From Streptomyces regalis (lineage in GTDB: Bacteria > Actinomycetota > Actinomycetes > Streptomycetales > Streptomycetaceae): a stretch of 64,000 bases of DNA. Below the pieces are notes generated by a model, which saw only the letters and a list, made by a program, of their open reading frames with translations, was not told where the DNA came from and did not search any database. Position numbers and translations under genes: made by a program. Shown here piece by piece: positions 17,683 to 25,553 of the stretch. The DNA is taken from NCBI RefSeq assembly GCF_001509475.1, contig NZ_LLZG01000243.1, forward strand, positions 29,584 to 93,583, in the 5' to 3' direction. Positions within the stretch are counted from its first letter, which is position 1. Each line of letters begins with the position of its first letter.

Positions 17683-17766
17683 AACCACGTTCACGATGTT
17701 CATGTCGAGCATCGCCACGAACGACAGCGCGCCCGCCACGGCCACGGGAACCCAGCGGCCCCTCAC
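17683..17766 (-). pseudogene. MFS transporter N-terminal remnant
   Basis: About 28 codons from an ATG at 17766 encode RWVPVAVAGALSFVAMLDMN followed by IVNVV, the first membrane helix of a DHA2-type MFS exporter. After this point the frame becomes non-homologous Arg/Pro-rich sequence. No downstream MFS sequence is present, so it is a truncated relic. Confidence 0.6.
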
Positions 17767-17827
17767 TTCTGAGTTCCCGGGCGTGGTCGACGATTTGCTC
17801 GATATGGAGCCGGTGCCCGCTACGGCG

Positions 17828-18043
17828 TCAGACCGTGCTGATGCCGTCCAGCTTGCCGGACTTGGCGTCCGCGACCAGCGACGAGAACTGGTCGGCGCTC
17901 ATCTGCACCCGCTGCCCGAAGTCGTCCGTGAGGATCACCCGGCGCTCGGCCGGGGCGGCGGGGTCGACGAACAGTTGCGGACAGCCGCAGTCGCAGTTGC
18001 CGCAGAAGGTCGCCACCGGGGCCAGGCCTTCGATGTCGCTCAT
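17828..18043 (-). CDS. small Cys-rich protein of unknown function
   Basis: 71 residues from ATG 18043, with AAAGG about 9 nt upstream. The centre has CGNCDCGCPQLFVDP, four Cys in eight residues, followed by a polar segment (RRVILTDDFGQRVQMSADQF). The Cys cluster could bind a metal or Fe-S centre. It looks intact and lies between an MFS relic and an ABC ATPase relic, downstream of another small ORF on the same strand. I do not recognise a characterised family. A RiPP accessory or metal-binding role is possible but unproven. Confidence 0.65.
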   Translation of the reverse strand: MSDIEGLAPVATFCGNCDCGCPQLFVDPAAPAERRVILTDDFGQRVQMSADQFSSLVADAKSGKLDGISTV

Positions 18044-18046
18044 GGT

Positions 18047-18427
18047 TCACAACCTTTCGGTTCGTGGGCGCTCACCGGCGTGACCGCCCGGGACCAGCCC
18101 CCAAGACACCGCTCGGGGCCGACATAGGGATACCCGTACCGGCTGGCCCCACCGGCCCGCCGGGCGACCACGGCCGCCGGTACGCCGAACACCTTGGCCA
18201 GCAGGGCGGGTTGCAGCACATCGCGGGGGCGACCACGTGGCCGCGACATGCCGGGGCGCCTCGGCGGGGCTCAGCCGGCTCGTACGGCCGGCGTACGCGA
18301 CGTGCAGGCCCTCGATGTCGATGCTCGTGGCGGCGCAGGCCGTGGACTTCAGGAAGGTGTGCTTGATGCCGGCCGCCCTGAACTCCTCCTCGGTCGGCGC
18401 GTCCCCCGTCCCTGTGCCCATGTTCAT
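18047..18427 (-). CDS. small leader-like peptide ORF running into ABC-ATPase relic
   Basis: Begins at ATG 18427 with GAAGG 7 nt upstream, a convincing initiation site. The first 34 residues (MNMGTGTGDAPTEEEFRAAG, then IKHTFLKSTACAATS) have an acidic leader-like part and a short Ser/Thr/Cys/Ala part, like a peptide precursor. The frame then continues into SIDIEGLHVAYAGR, the start of an ABC ATPase, and degenerates. The functional product may be only the short N-terminal peptide, or a fused nonsense ORF. No modifying enzyme is adjacent. Unrecognised. Confidence 0.4.
   Translation of the reverse strand: MNMGTGTGDAPTEEEFRAAGIKHTFLKSTACAATSIDIEGLHVAYAGRTSRLSPAEAPRHVAATWSPPRCAATRPAGQGVRRTGGRGRPAGRWGQPVRVSLCRPRAVSWGLVPGGHAGERPRTERL
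18160..18325 (-). pseudogene. ABC transporter ATPase remnant (BtuD/FecE type)
   Basis: Two ends of one ATPase are visible in different frames: SIDIEGLHVAYAGR (N-terminal beta strand, 18284-18325) and RPRDVLQPALLAKVFGVPAAV (C-terminal part, 18160-18240). The latter closely resembles HDVLQPALLAEVFGV in the intact ATPase at 15874. The 200 or so central residues with Walker motifs are deleted. It marks a second, lost metallophore- or corrinoid-type importer beside the first. Confidence 0.65.
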
Positions 18428-18632
18428 CGGAGTACCTTCACCTGCCGTGCCTGCGCGCCAAGTTCACGCGGCAGGGTCCCCTTTCCGGGCGGGAAGCCGG
18501 CGGCCGTCGTACCCCGCCGCACGAGAACGCATCGAAACTCCCCACGATCCACCAGATGCCCGATCCAGTAGTCGGGGCGAGGCCGGTGTCAGTTCCCGGC
18601 AGAGGGAACCGAAACTGACACCGGCGTTCCCG

Positions 18633-19319
18633 TCAGGCGGCCACAGCCGCCGGTTCCGCCATGGCCACGGCGTCGGCCGCGGCCTCGGACTGCGCCCCCG
18701 TCTCCGCCTCGGTCAGCAGCTCGACGAGGGTCGCTCGGGCGCGGGCGACGCGCGAGCGGACCGTCCCGACGGGGCAGTCGCTCCTCTCGGCCGCCTCCGC
18801 GTAGGGCAGGCCCACCAACTGGGTCAGGACGAACGCCTCACGGCGCTCGTCGGGCAGCGCGTCCAGCAGGTCGAGCAGCGCGATGCCGTCGTCGAAGCCG
18901 GGCAGGCCGGTCGGCTGTGCGCGTTCCGCCACCAGCGTCCAGTCGTCCGAGTCGCTCAGCCTGGGCCGGGCGGCGGCGTACCGGTGACTGTCGATCACCG
19001 CGCGGCGCGCGATGGACAGCAGCCACGCGCGCGCCGAGGAGCGGCCCTCGAACCGGTGCAGGCTGCCGAGCGCCCGCAGGAACGTGTCCTGCGCCAGATC
19101 GTCGGCGGCCTGCGGATCGGCGGAGAGGTGCGCCACGTACCGCACGACATCGCGGTGCAGGGAGCGGACGAAACGATCAGTGGCGTCCGGGTCACCGCCG
19201 CGGGCGGCCAGCGCCCACGCGGTCGTGGACTCGTCACAGGAGGCCGTTTTGGAGGTGTTGTCTGCCTTCGTGCAACTCACGCGGGTCGCGCGTGGGGAAG
19301 GCAGGGCAGGAGTGATCAC
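18633..19319 (-). CDS. ECF RNA polymerase sigma factor, SigC-like
   Basis: 228 residues from GTG 19319 (GAAGGA 5 nt upstream). Region 2 reads DLAQDTFLRALGSLHRFEGR followed by SSARAWLLSIARRAVIDSH; region 4 reads LPDERREAFVLTQLVGLPYA and CPVGTVRSRVARARATL. These blocks resemble mycobacterial SigC, which has been linked to copper acquisition. The N-terminal 25 residues carry two Cys. There is no obvious anti-sigma gene. The next gene on the same strand upstream is a Met/His-repeat membrane protein, consistent with a copper connection (inference). Confidence 0.85.
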   Translation of the reverse strand: MITPALPSPRATRVSCTKADNTSKTASCDESTTAWALAARGGDPDATDRFVRSLHRDVVRYVAHLSADPQAADDLAQDTFLRALGSLHRFEGRSSARAWLLSIARRAVIDSHRYAAARPRLSDSDDWTLVAERAQPTGLPGFDDGIALLDLLDALPDERREAFVLTQLVGLPYAEAAERSDCPVGTVRSRVARARATLVELLTEAETGAQSEAAADAVAMAEPAAVAA

Positions 19320-19557
19320 CTGAGTCCTTCTCGGGTAGTCCGGGCTCCGGCACGGCGGGCGGCGGACGGCGGGCACTACGGCGTGGCCGCCGGGCGAGCA
19401 CCAGGGCACGTGTACGCGTCGCGAGACGTACGGGCACGCCGTACCGGAGGAGTCCGGGGATGCAGGGGATACGGCCGCACGGCAGGTGCGACCGAGGCCC
19501 GAGGCGCGGCCGGCGTCGACGACTCGACGCCCGTGCGGCCTCGGGGAACCGGCTGTC

Positions 19558-20328
19558 TCAGACGACAGCGATCCCCGCCGGAGGCCCCCGAGAGGTGATC
19601 GTGTGAACGAGCGGCAGCAGTCGCGGCGCCCGGTCGGAACGGCCGCGCCGCAGACGCAGACACGGGCAGTGCGGCGGTGCCGGCAGGGCGAGCGCCACCC
19701 GCAGCGGGGCGGCCAGCCAACCGGCTACGGCCCGCAGGATCCGGAACGCGGCACGCTCACCGTGACCCAGCCACAGGCCACACAGCAGCGCGGCGAGGGT
19801 GTGGGCGGCGAACATGCCGAACGAGGACGTGGCCGCCATGTCATGCGCCATGCCCGTGTGGCCCGAGCCCGTGTGGCCCGAGCCCATGTGGCCCGAGCCC
19901 ATGTGGCCCAAGCCCATGTGGCCCAAGCCCATGTGGCCCAAGCCCATGTGGCCCAAGCCCATGTGGCCCAAGCCCATGTGGCCCAAGCCCATGTGGCTCG
20001 CGCCCATGTTGCTCGCGCCCATATGCCCCATGGACATAGAGCCCATGGAGCCCAAGTCGTGCGCGGGAGCAGCGGAGGACTGTGCGAACTCGAAGGCCGC
20101 GTGCAGCCCACCCTGGGCGACGACCACGACGGACACGACCAGCGGAAGTCCGCGCTCCCGGCCTGCCAGGCACCAGCCCGCGCCGCCCGTGAGGACGGCA
20201 CCGGGCGCCAGCGTCCACCAGGGGACGGTCGCGCCCGACATCAATACGTGGCCGAGGGCGGCGAGCAGCACACAGACGGACGCGAACACCGCGGCCCGTA
20301 CCGTGCGCACACCCCACCCAGCAGTCAT
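19558..20328 (-). CDS. membrane protein with Met/His pentapeptide repeats, putative copper-binding
   Basis: 256 residues from ATG 20328 (GAGGG 5 nt upstream; ATG 20340 also in frame). Three or four hydrophobic segments lie in the first 90 residues (AAVFASVCVLLAALGHVLMS, LPLVVSVVVVAQGGLHAAF) and one after the repeat (FGMFAAHTLAALLCGLWLG). Between them is a flexible HMGLG/HMGSG/HTGSG region with more than a dozen Met and His, plausible as an extracytoplasmic Cu(I)/Cu(II) ligand array. The C-terminal tail is basic, with a CPC motif. The upstream relics of copper genes and the SigC-like sigma downstream support a copper role. Function is inferred from composition, and no named family is recognised. 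Confidence 0.75.
   Translation of the reverse strand: MTAGWGVRTVRAAVFASVCVLLAALGHVLMSGATVPWWTLAPGAVLTGGAGWCLAGRERGLPLVVSVVVVAQGGLHAAFEFAQSSAAPAHDLGSMGSMSMGHMGASNMGASHMGLGHMGLGHMGLGHMGLGHMGLGHMGLGHMGSGHMGSGHTGSGHTGMAHDMAATSSFGMFAAHTLAALLCGLWLGHGERAAFRILRAVAGWLAAPLRVALALPAPPHCPCLRLRRGRSDRAPRLLPLVHTITSRGPPAGIAVV
19861..20025 (-). repeat. 15-bp tandem repeat encoding HMGLG-type pentapeptides
   Basis: Eleven consecutive 15-bp units: six identical gcccaagcccatgtg, three gcccgag variants and two gctcgcg variants (plus-strand reading). Because the unit is a multiple of three, copy-number change keeps the reading frame. The identity among central copies points to recent expansion by slippage or unequal exchange. 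Confidence 0.95.
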
Positions 20329-20398
20329 GACGGCCCTCATCCTCGCATCCCGGGCCCACTCGTCACGGGTGGGTACGCACAACACCCCAGTCCCACAC

Positions 20399-20782
20399 TC
20401 AAGCCCAGAAGAGTGACACAGGACACATCAGTGAGAGGGAACTGAGCGCGCGTGCCTTCACATCCAGGCCGAACTGCGCCATGGCGAGGCTGCCGCCCCG
20501 GGACGCGGGCCGAGTCGACCGTCTGCGCGTACGCCATCCAGCTTCGCGAGCGGCGCAGGTCATCCCACCGACGGTCAGGTCCGTGGTCGTCATCGGGGGT
20601 GCCGGTTCGATGGCCATCAGCCGCCGCCCCTCGTGCCGCATGTCCATGTCCTGCATGTCCCCCACGTCCGTGGCGCCGCCGTCGTCACTCGTTCCGGAGC
20701 GGTGCATGCCGGCCGCGACAGGACGCGCGGCGGCTCCCCGCCGTCTTAAGAAACCGCGCCGCGACGACTCCTGAACCACCAC
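20399..20782 (-). pseudogene. copper-resistance gene relics (Tat/Met-rich leader and CopA HMA start)
   Basis: A leftward frame from 20782 starts SSRRGFLRRRGAAA, a twin-arginine motif as in multicopper oxidases, then becomes Met/His-rich (DMQDMDMRHEG). At 20593 it reads MTTTDLTVGGMTCAA, the beginning of the heavy-metal-associated domain of copper P-type ATPases; homology stops after the first Cys. The second Cys of the CxxC motif and the remaining 700 residues are missing. This looks like two copper genes collapsed by deletions, with the short frame left as junk. Confidence 0.55.
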
Positions 20783-20857
20783 GCCCCGGCGCCGAGCGCG
20801 ACCCGACTGGTGGGCGTGCGCTTCCAGCCCTTCCGGCCCTCCTTGCAGGGGGACGCC

Positions 20858-21457
20858 TCAGCGCGAAGGCCCCTCGCGCTGAGGGTGGCGGAGACAGGAG
20901 GCGACGACCACGAAGGGCCACAGGGACTGAAGGGCTGTCACAAGGCGTTCGGCGACCCCGTCGGCACCGTCCTGATACATCTCGATCATGAACCAGGCCG
21001 CGCTGGCGACCATCAATGCGGTCGCCGTGAAGGAGGGCACGGGCCGGAGTCCCCACGGTGCGGCGCCGCCGCGGTCGGCGGCCAGCACCGGCCACACCGC
21101 CAGGAGCGCGAAGCCGACCGCGACAGCCGAACCGTGGCGCAGGGACCCCCCGCTGCTCGGCGGCGGGAGCAGCGCCACCACGAACGCCGCCACTCCACCG
21201 GCGCCCAGCGCCACACGCCCGGGGAGTGCGGCCGGGTGCAACCCCCAGGCGGTGACCAGGTGGCAGACGCCCAGGGTGGCCAGCGCCGCGGTCATCACCC
21301 AGAATCCCGCGGCGCCGTAGGCCGCGAGGACGCTGATCGTCTGCCTGGCGGGGTCGTAGGCGGGCCCTTCGAGCAGCGCCGCGATCGTCCATCCTCCGAT
21401 CAGCACGACCGGCGCACATCCCGACGAAAGCAAGGCCCATCTTGGGACAGGTCGCAT
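20858..21457 (-). CDS. DUF998-like integral membrane protein
   Basis: 199 residues from ATG 21457. About six hydrophobic helices are visible (ALLSSGCAPVVLIGGWTIAALL, FWVMTAALATLGVCHLV, VALGAGGVAAFVVALLP, AVGFALLAVWPVLAA, FTATALMVASAAWFMIEMY, SLWPFVVVASCL), with YDPARQTISVLAAYG after the first helix as in DUF998 proteins. The function of the family is unknown. The ribosome site is weak (GGTGG). It stands alone, with divergent or convergent neighbours. Confidence 0.75.
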   Translation of the reverse strand: MRPVPRWALLSSGCAPVVLIGGWTIAALLEGPAYDPARQTISVLAAYGAAGFWVMTAALATLGVCHLVTAWGLHPAALPGRVALGAGGVAAFVVALLPPPSSGGSLRHGSAVAVGFALLAVWPVLAADRGGAAPWGLRPVPSFTATALMVASAAWFMIEMYQDGADGVAERLVTALQSLWPFVVVASCLRHPQREGPSR

Positions 21458-21705
21458 CAAGCCACCGTAGAACGCCCCTTCGGCCACCTGCCGCGCACAC
21501 GCCGCACCGTCGGACCACCGTGCACACAAGGGCCCCGGTGCGTATCCGGGGGTTCGCGCGGCCCGTGTGCAGCGAACAGTCGAGCGTCCGTCGAACGGAA
21601 CGACCGTAAACGCCAGGCCACGCCACCCCTTCCGGCCCATAGAAATATCCACCAGCATGAAGGGCCCTGAAGGGCCGGCGGGGCAGACAGTGCTGGGGGT
21701 AGGAA

Positions 21706-22176
21706 ATGCAGCGCACCATGGGGAAGCATGCCGTCGAGTGGCTGGCCGCGGCTGCCACGGATCCTCGGGCGTGCCGACAGCAGTGGGACGACGGTGCGGA
21801 TGCGGTCCTGCTGGAGGCCGGACGGCTCTGGGACGTCCTCACCGTCCCCGAGCACCTGGGCCTGAGCGCCCTGGATCTCTTGAGGCGTGCGCAGGTGCGG
21901 GCGTCCGGCCCCGTCCTCGTGAACTGCGGGGCGCGCAGGGTGGGTTTCTTCCTTCCGCCCGATCCGGCCACCGAGTGGGTCGGGCCCGGCGTACGCCACG
22001 CCGGCAGGGGATCATGGGTTGCCGTACCACCGCCCCACCGGTCCTCCGGATGGCGCCTGGAGTGGCTGCTGCCACCCGACGGCACCGGCGCCCTGCACGA
22101 CCCGGCCGTCGTGGAGCTGGCGCTGCGCGAGGCCGGCGGCACACTTGACGTGCTGGCGCGCGTCAGTCGGCCATAG
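21706..22176 (+). CDS. Prim-Pol-like conserved hypothetical protein (paralogue A)
   Basis: 156 residues from ATG 21706. The sequence (AVEWLAAAATDPRACRQQWD ... GRLWDVLTVPEHLG ... RRVGFFLPPDPATEWVGPGV ... EWLLPPDGTG) resembles short Streptomyces proteins distantly related to the N-terminal domain of bifunctional DNA primase/polymerases, but no catalytic acidic triad is evident. A clear paralogue lies at 24425. They are probably regulatory or binding proteins; function unknown. Soluble, no signal peptide. Confidence 0.7.
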   Translation: MQRTMGKHAVEWLAAAATDPRACRQQWDDGADAVLLEAGRLWDVLTVPEHLGLSALDLLRRAQVRASGPVLVNCGARRVGFFLPPDPATEWVGPGVRHAGRGSWVAVPPPHRSSGWRLEWLLPPDGTGALHDPAVVELALREAGGTLDVLARVSRP

Positions 22177-22567
22177 GCGGAGCGGTGACGCTGACGCGTC
22201 CGCTGCTCCCGTCCCACTCCCACACGGCTGCCGGTCCGGGAAGACCCCGGGGAACGACAACGGCCGGTACGCGCTCGGTCGCCTCGACGCGCCGCTCACC
22301 GGCCGGTTCGGCGTCGACGACCCGAGCCGGGCCGGTCCACCGGCCGACCGCCCAGGAGGTGACGGCCTGCCCTTGACCATCGGCGGCGGCAACGGAGTGC
22401 CACGCTGTGTCGCGGCGCCCCGGAACCGCGCGGCCGTTGGCGCGCCACTCCGCGACCAGCGCCGCATAGATCGACGGCCGACCCGGAACACCGGTGGCCG
22501 GTACGACGTACGACATGGGTGCGTCATCGTTTCCGAGGACACGCCGCGCCGTCTCAGTGCTGTCCAT
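22163..22567 (-). CDS. hypothetical protein
   Basis: 134 residues if started at ATG 22567; ATG 22516 (MSYVVPATGVPGRPSIYAAL) is an alternative. Neither has a strong ribosome site. The sequence is soluble and Arg/Val/Ala-rich (VAEWRANGRAVPGRRD ... TSWAVGRWTGPARVVDAE ... AAVWEWDGSSGRVSVTAPP). It overlaps the end of paralogue A by 14 nt tail-to-tail. No family is recognised; the coding call rests on codon-position GC pattern and composition. Confidence 0.5.
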   Translation of the reverse strand: MDSTETARRVLGNDDAPMSYVVPATGVPGRPSIYAALVAEWRANGRAVPGRRDTAWHSVAAADGQGQAVTSWAVGRWTGPARVVDAEPAGERRVEATERVPAVVVPRGLPGPAAVWEWDGSSGRVSVTAPPMAD

Positions 22568-22708
22568 GTCGGGGAAACGCCGAGGCGTGCGCCGGTGGTA
22601 CGCCCGCCGCCCCTGCCGCCACCCAGTCGAGTGAGACCATCCCCCGGATGGAGCCATGGTGCGCTCGACACACACGGTCCGCCCTCGATCGAGACAGGAG
22701 CCGCTTCC

Positions 22709-22891
22709 ATGGACCGACGACACCACCTCCCCTCCCTCTTCGGCATCCGCGACGACGCCGACGACACCCCCGACTGCCCGTGGTGCGCCGCGTTGCGTGA
22801 GGCGAGCCTGCCGCGGACGGCACAGCCGTCCGAGTCACCGGGACGACGGCATGACCCGTACGTCTCCGGAGCCCCGTACGACGACTGGTGA
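22709..22891 (+). CDS. small CPWC-motif protein
   Basis: 60 residues from ATG 22709, with ACAGGAG 8 nt upstream. The N-terminus MDRRHHLPSLFGIRDD is followed by TPDCPWCAAL, where the CxxC pair could bind a metal or be redox-active, then a polar tail rich in Pro/Ser/Tyr. Too short for a fold assignment. The good ribosome site supports real expression. It converges on the PP2C phosphatase gene. Confidence 0.6.
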   Translation: MDRRHHLPSLFGIRDDADDTPDCPWCAALREASLPRTAQPSESPGRRHDPYVSGAPYDDW

Positions 22892-22914
22892 TGGGCGGCG
22901 ATGGGCAGTACCGC

Positions 22915-24114
22915 TCAGCGCCGCGCGTCGTGGGTGTCCGGGGTGCGCTGGTGCAACTGGGCGGCGAGTACGGCGACGTCGTCCTCGGCATGCCGGGCGT
23001 CGAGGCGGGCGAGGACCGTGTCGATGACGTCCTCGACGCCCGCGACGGACGTGAAGCCGACGTCGACCAGCCGGTCCAGGGACTGGTCGATGTCCTCGCC
23101 GCGGTGTTCCACGAGTCCGTCGGTGAACAGCAGCAGCGTCTGGGTCGGGTCCAGCCGATAGGTGGCCGGCTCGTAGCCGCCGAGGCCGGTGCCCAGGGGC
23201 GGGCCGACCGGCACCGGCAGCAGTGAGGTGCGCCCCTCCGCGTCGATCACGGCCGGGGGCAGGTGGCCGGCGCTGGCCAGGGTCACCTGCCCGCGGTCGG
23301 GGTCGAGGCGAGCGATCAGGCAGGTGGCCGGGCGGCGCTCCGGCTCCGCGGAGGCGATGTCGTCGAGCTGGCGCAGCACGCGGTGCGGCGGAAGGTCGGC
23401 GGAGGCGATGTAGCGCAGGGCGGAGCGGTAGGCGGTCATGTCCACGGCGGCCTCCAGGCCGTGCCCCATGACGTCGCCGACGACGAGCAGCGTCCGGCCG
23501 AAGTGCAGGCGGACGGTCTCACACCAGTCGCCGCCGACCACGGTGCTCTGCCCGATGGGCAGGTAGCGGATGGCGACGTCGAGGTTCGGGTGGGGGCGGC
23601 CGGGTTCGGCGAGCAGGGCCCGCTGAAGCTTGCCGACGAGGCCTCTTATCCGTTCATGCTCCCGGGCGTGGCGGATGTGGGAGGCGGCGCGGTCGGCGAG
23701 GAGGGTGAGAAGCTCGGCTTCCTCGCGGGTGAAGGGTGCCGGGTCGCGGGCGCAGACCAGCACGCCGTAACGGTGCCCGCTGGTGGCCAGCGGAACGCAG
23801 AGCGCCGGTCGGGCGCCGCCGGGCGCCGTGGCCAGGGCCCACGAGGCGTCGCCGGGCAGCACTGCCGGGTCGCCGTGGACGGCCTCGTACTCCGCCCCGG
23901 CTTCTCCCCTGCCCCTACCCAAGCCCCTGCCCCTGCCTATCCGCCGCAGCACCGCCGCCGTACCGCCCACCTGACCGGCGGCCTCCCGGGACAGCACGCC
24001 GAGGTCCTCCTCGGGTAGGCCGCCCGGCGCGGCGGGCTCCACCGTCGCCGGCCTATGGAACGACTGCAACCAACGCACCACATCAAACACCCTAAAAGGG
24101 TGAAAAAGCATCAT
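22915..24114 (-). CDS. GAF-PP2C (SpoIIE/RsbU-type) serine phosphatase
   Basis: 399 residues from ATG 24114; the exact start is uncertain as no good ribosome site is seen. The N-terminal half is GAF-like (LSREAAGQVGGTAAVL ... ALCVPLATSGHRYGVLVCAR ... EAELLTLLADRAASHI). A RsbU/SpoIIE phosphatase domain follows: VVGGDWCETVRL (metal-binding Asp), VVGDVMGHGLEAA, SAGHLPP, LLFTDGLVE and DDVAVLAAQL. Such phosphatases dephosphorylate anti-anti-sigma factors and control stress sigma factors. There is no kinase or STAS partner nearby, so the target is unknown. Confidence 0.87.
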   Translation of the reverse strand: MMLFHPFRVFDVVRWLQSFHRPATVEPAAPGGLPEEDLGVLSREAAGQVGGTAAVLRRIGRGRGLGRGRGEAGAEYEAVHGDPAVLPGDASWALATAPGGARPALCVPLATSGHRYGVLVCARDPAPFTREEAELLTLLADRAASHIRHAREHERIRGLVGKLQRALLAEPGRPHPNLDVAIRYLPIGQSTVVGGDWCETVRLHFGRTLLVVGDVMGHGLEAAVDMTAYRSALRYIASADLPPHRVLRQLDDIASAEPERRPATCLIARLDPDRGQVTLASAGHLPPAVIDAEGRTSLLPVPVGPPLGTGLGGYEPATYRLDPTQTLLLFTDGLVEHRGEDIDQSLDRLVDVGFTSVAGVEDVIDTVLARLDARHAEDDVAVLAAQLHQRTPDTHDARR

Positions 24115-24424
24115 AGGTAACGCACAGAATATCCAGCGCCCTGACACGCACCCAACAGCTCCCGCCCCCGCCAAACGCGAGCACAGACAGCGTGCGGATG
24201 GTGACACGGCGGGGTCGGGCAGGCCTGGCGCCCCGATCAGCTCCGGCGTACTCCGCTGCCGTGGGGGCGCGTGCCCTGCCATCTGCCTGTTTGGAGCGCG
24301 GGCGCTCGCCCCATACGGGGAATTGAGCTCCGGCGTATGGCCGCGACACCTGGCACCCGGTGCACTAGGGCATCGCCCGGTCACGGCCGTCTCGGGCGTC
24401 TGCGCACCACTGAGGAGGCTTTTG
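24115..24424. other. intergenic region, nothing identified
   Basis: 310 nt between the divergent phosphatase and paralogue B. It holds a lower-GC stretch near 24095-24130 and presumably both promoters. No gene, repeat or hairpin stands out. Confidence 0.4.
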
Positions 24425-24994
24425 TTGGCACTCACGGAGTGGACGAAGTCAATGGAATGGCTGGCCGCGGCGTCGGAGGACCCCGGCGCCTGCAAGCAGG
24501 AGTGGCAGAACGGCAGTACCGGAGTCACGCTCCTGGCGGCCGGACGGTTCTGGGACGTGTTGATCGTGCCTGAAGAACTCGGGCTGCGCGTCGCCGACCT
24601 GCTGGAGGAGCTGGCGCTGCTCGACTCCGGCCCCTGCCTGCTGGACACCCGGCGCCGTCACGTCGGATTCCTGCTGCCCCCGGAGCCGCAGACCGTGTGG
24701 ATCGGCACCGGCGTACGCCTCCTCGGCGCGGGAACGTGGATCGCCGCTCCCGCCCCGCACTGCCGCTGGGGCGCGCTGCGCTGGCTCGTTCCGCCGGACG
24801 GCACCGGCAGGCTGACCATGCCCGAGGTCCTGGAAGTGGCCCTGCAGCGCTGCGCGAGCGAGCTGTCCCGCCTCCAGGGCCACCCCGGCCGCCCCGCAAC
24901 CGCCCCGCTCGGCCGGACGACACCGGACGAAGGGCAGGACCACGACCGGCAACTGGTCCGCCAGTACGTATCAGGGGGATCCGTGTGGCCGTGA
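24425..24994 (+). CDS. Prim-Pol-like conserved hypothetical protein (paralogue B)
   Basis: 189 residues from a TTG start at 24425 chosen because GAGGAGG lies 6 nt upstream. It is homologous to the protein at 21706 over most of its length: SMEWLAAASEDPGACKQEW, GRFWDVLIVPEELG, RRHVGFLLPPEPQTVWIGTG, LRWLVPPDGTGRL. A hydrophilic C-terminal extension of about 40 residues is added. The two paralogues flank the PP2C phosphatase and two small genes, which suggests a local duplication. Function unknown. Confidence 0.7.
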   Translation: MALTEWTKSMEWLAAASEDPGACKQEWQNGSTGVTLLAAGRFWDVLIVPEELGLRVADLLEELALLDSGPCLLDTRRRHVGFLLPPEPQTVWIGTGVRLLGAGTWIAAPAPHCRWGALRWLVPPDGTGRLTMPEVLEVALQRCASELSRLQGHPGRPATAPLGRTTPDEGQDHDRQLVRQYVSGGSVWP

Positions 24995-25009
24995 CCGGGC
25001 CGGCCGGGG

Positions 25010-25300
25010 TGGACCTGGAGGCGGCCCGGTGAAGCGGTTCATGCCGGCGAAGTCGCGGGCGGCTTCCGCTCCTTGGGTGCGCCTGGCCATGATGTCCCGC
25101 ACTGGTGGGGGCAGTTGTTCCCAGTCGAGGCGGAAGAGACCGCTGACCGTCGCGACCACAGCGACGCGCGGCTCCAGCGCCGCGGCCCGGCCGCGAAATA
25201 GTCCCCCCAGGCTGAGGCCGACGACTCCGATGCGTGAGGCTCCGAGCGCTTCGACGACCCAGCCCACGACCTGGTCGTAGTCCGGCCCGAGCGTCGTCGT
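25010..25300 (-). pseudogene. alpha/beta hydrolase fragment
   Basis: Leftward frame reads TTLGPDYDQVVGWVVEALGA then SRIGVVGLSLGG, the nucleophile elbow (GLSLGG, Ser) of a dienelactone-hydrolase-like alpha/beta hydrolase, then EPRVAVVATVSGLFRLDWEQ. The N-terminal strands are absent or out of frame near 25300, and the lid and catalytic Asp/His are missing after about 25020. About 90 of some 250-300 residues remain, with no start signal. Confidence 0.6.
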
Positions 25301-25460
25301 GGCCGCGCGGACGCCAGACCGAGGAAAGGGGCGTCGGAGGGGCCGCGCAGCCGGCCGGTGGACCCCTCACCGCCGCCTGCGCCGCGCAAGCGGGCCTGCT
25401 CCGATGGATGGAGTACGACCCGGCACGCGACCGGCTGCCCGAACCTCCCCCGAACACGTG

Positions 25461-25503
25461 ACGTCGGCCTGCACGATCCGATGCTGATCGTGCAGGCCGA
25501 CGT
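25461..25503. terminator. strong 18-bp inverted repeat hairpin
   Basis: Perfect 18-bp arms (ACGTCGGCCTGCACGATC and its complement) with a 7-nt loop CGATGCT. It lies about 50 nt downstream of the stop at 25554 on the minus strand, a good position for a Rho-independent-like terminator, though without a T-tract. Confidence 0.7.
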
Positions 25504-25553
25504 ACCGCCGCAGGCCGCACGCGCCGACTGTCGTGGGCCTCTGGGCGGCGGGG

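Noticed and set aside
19861..20025. CRISPR-like array
   Set aside because: Units are 15 bp, contiguous and coding, with no spacers; it is a protein-coding tandem repeat.
22915..24648. N-terminal extension of the PP2C phosphatase to 24648
   Set aside because: The extension runs antisense through the 24425 paralogue, which has a strong GAGGAGG site; the extra sequence has no homology.
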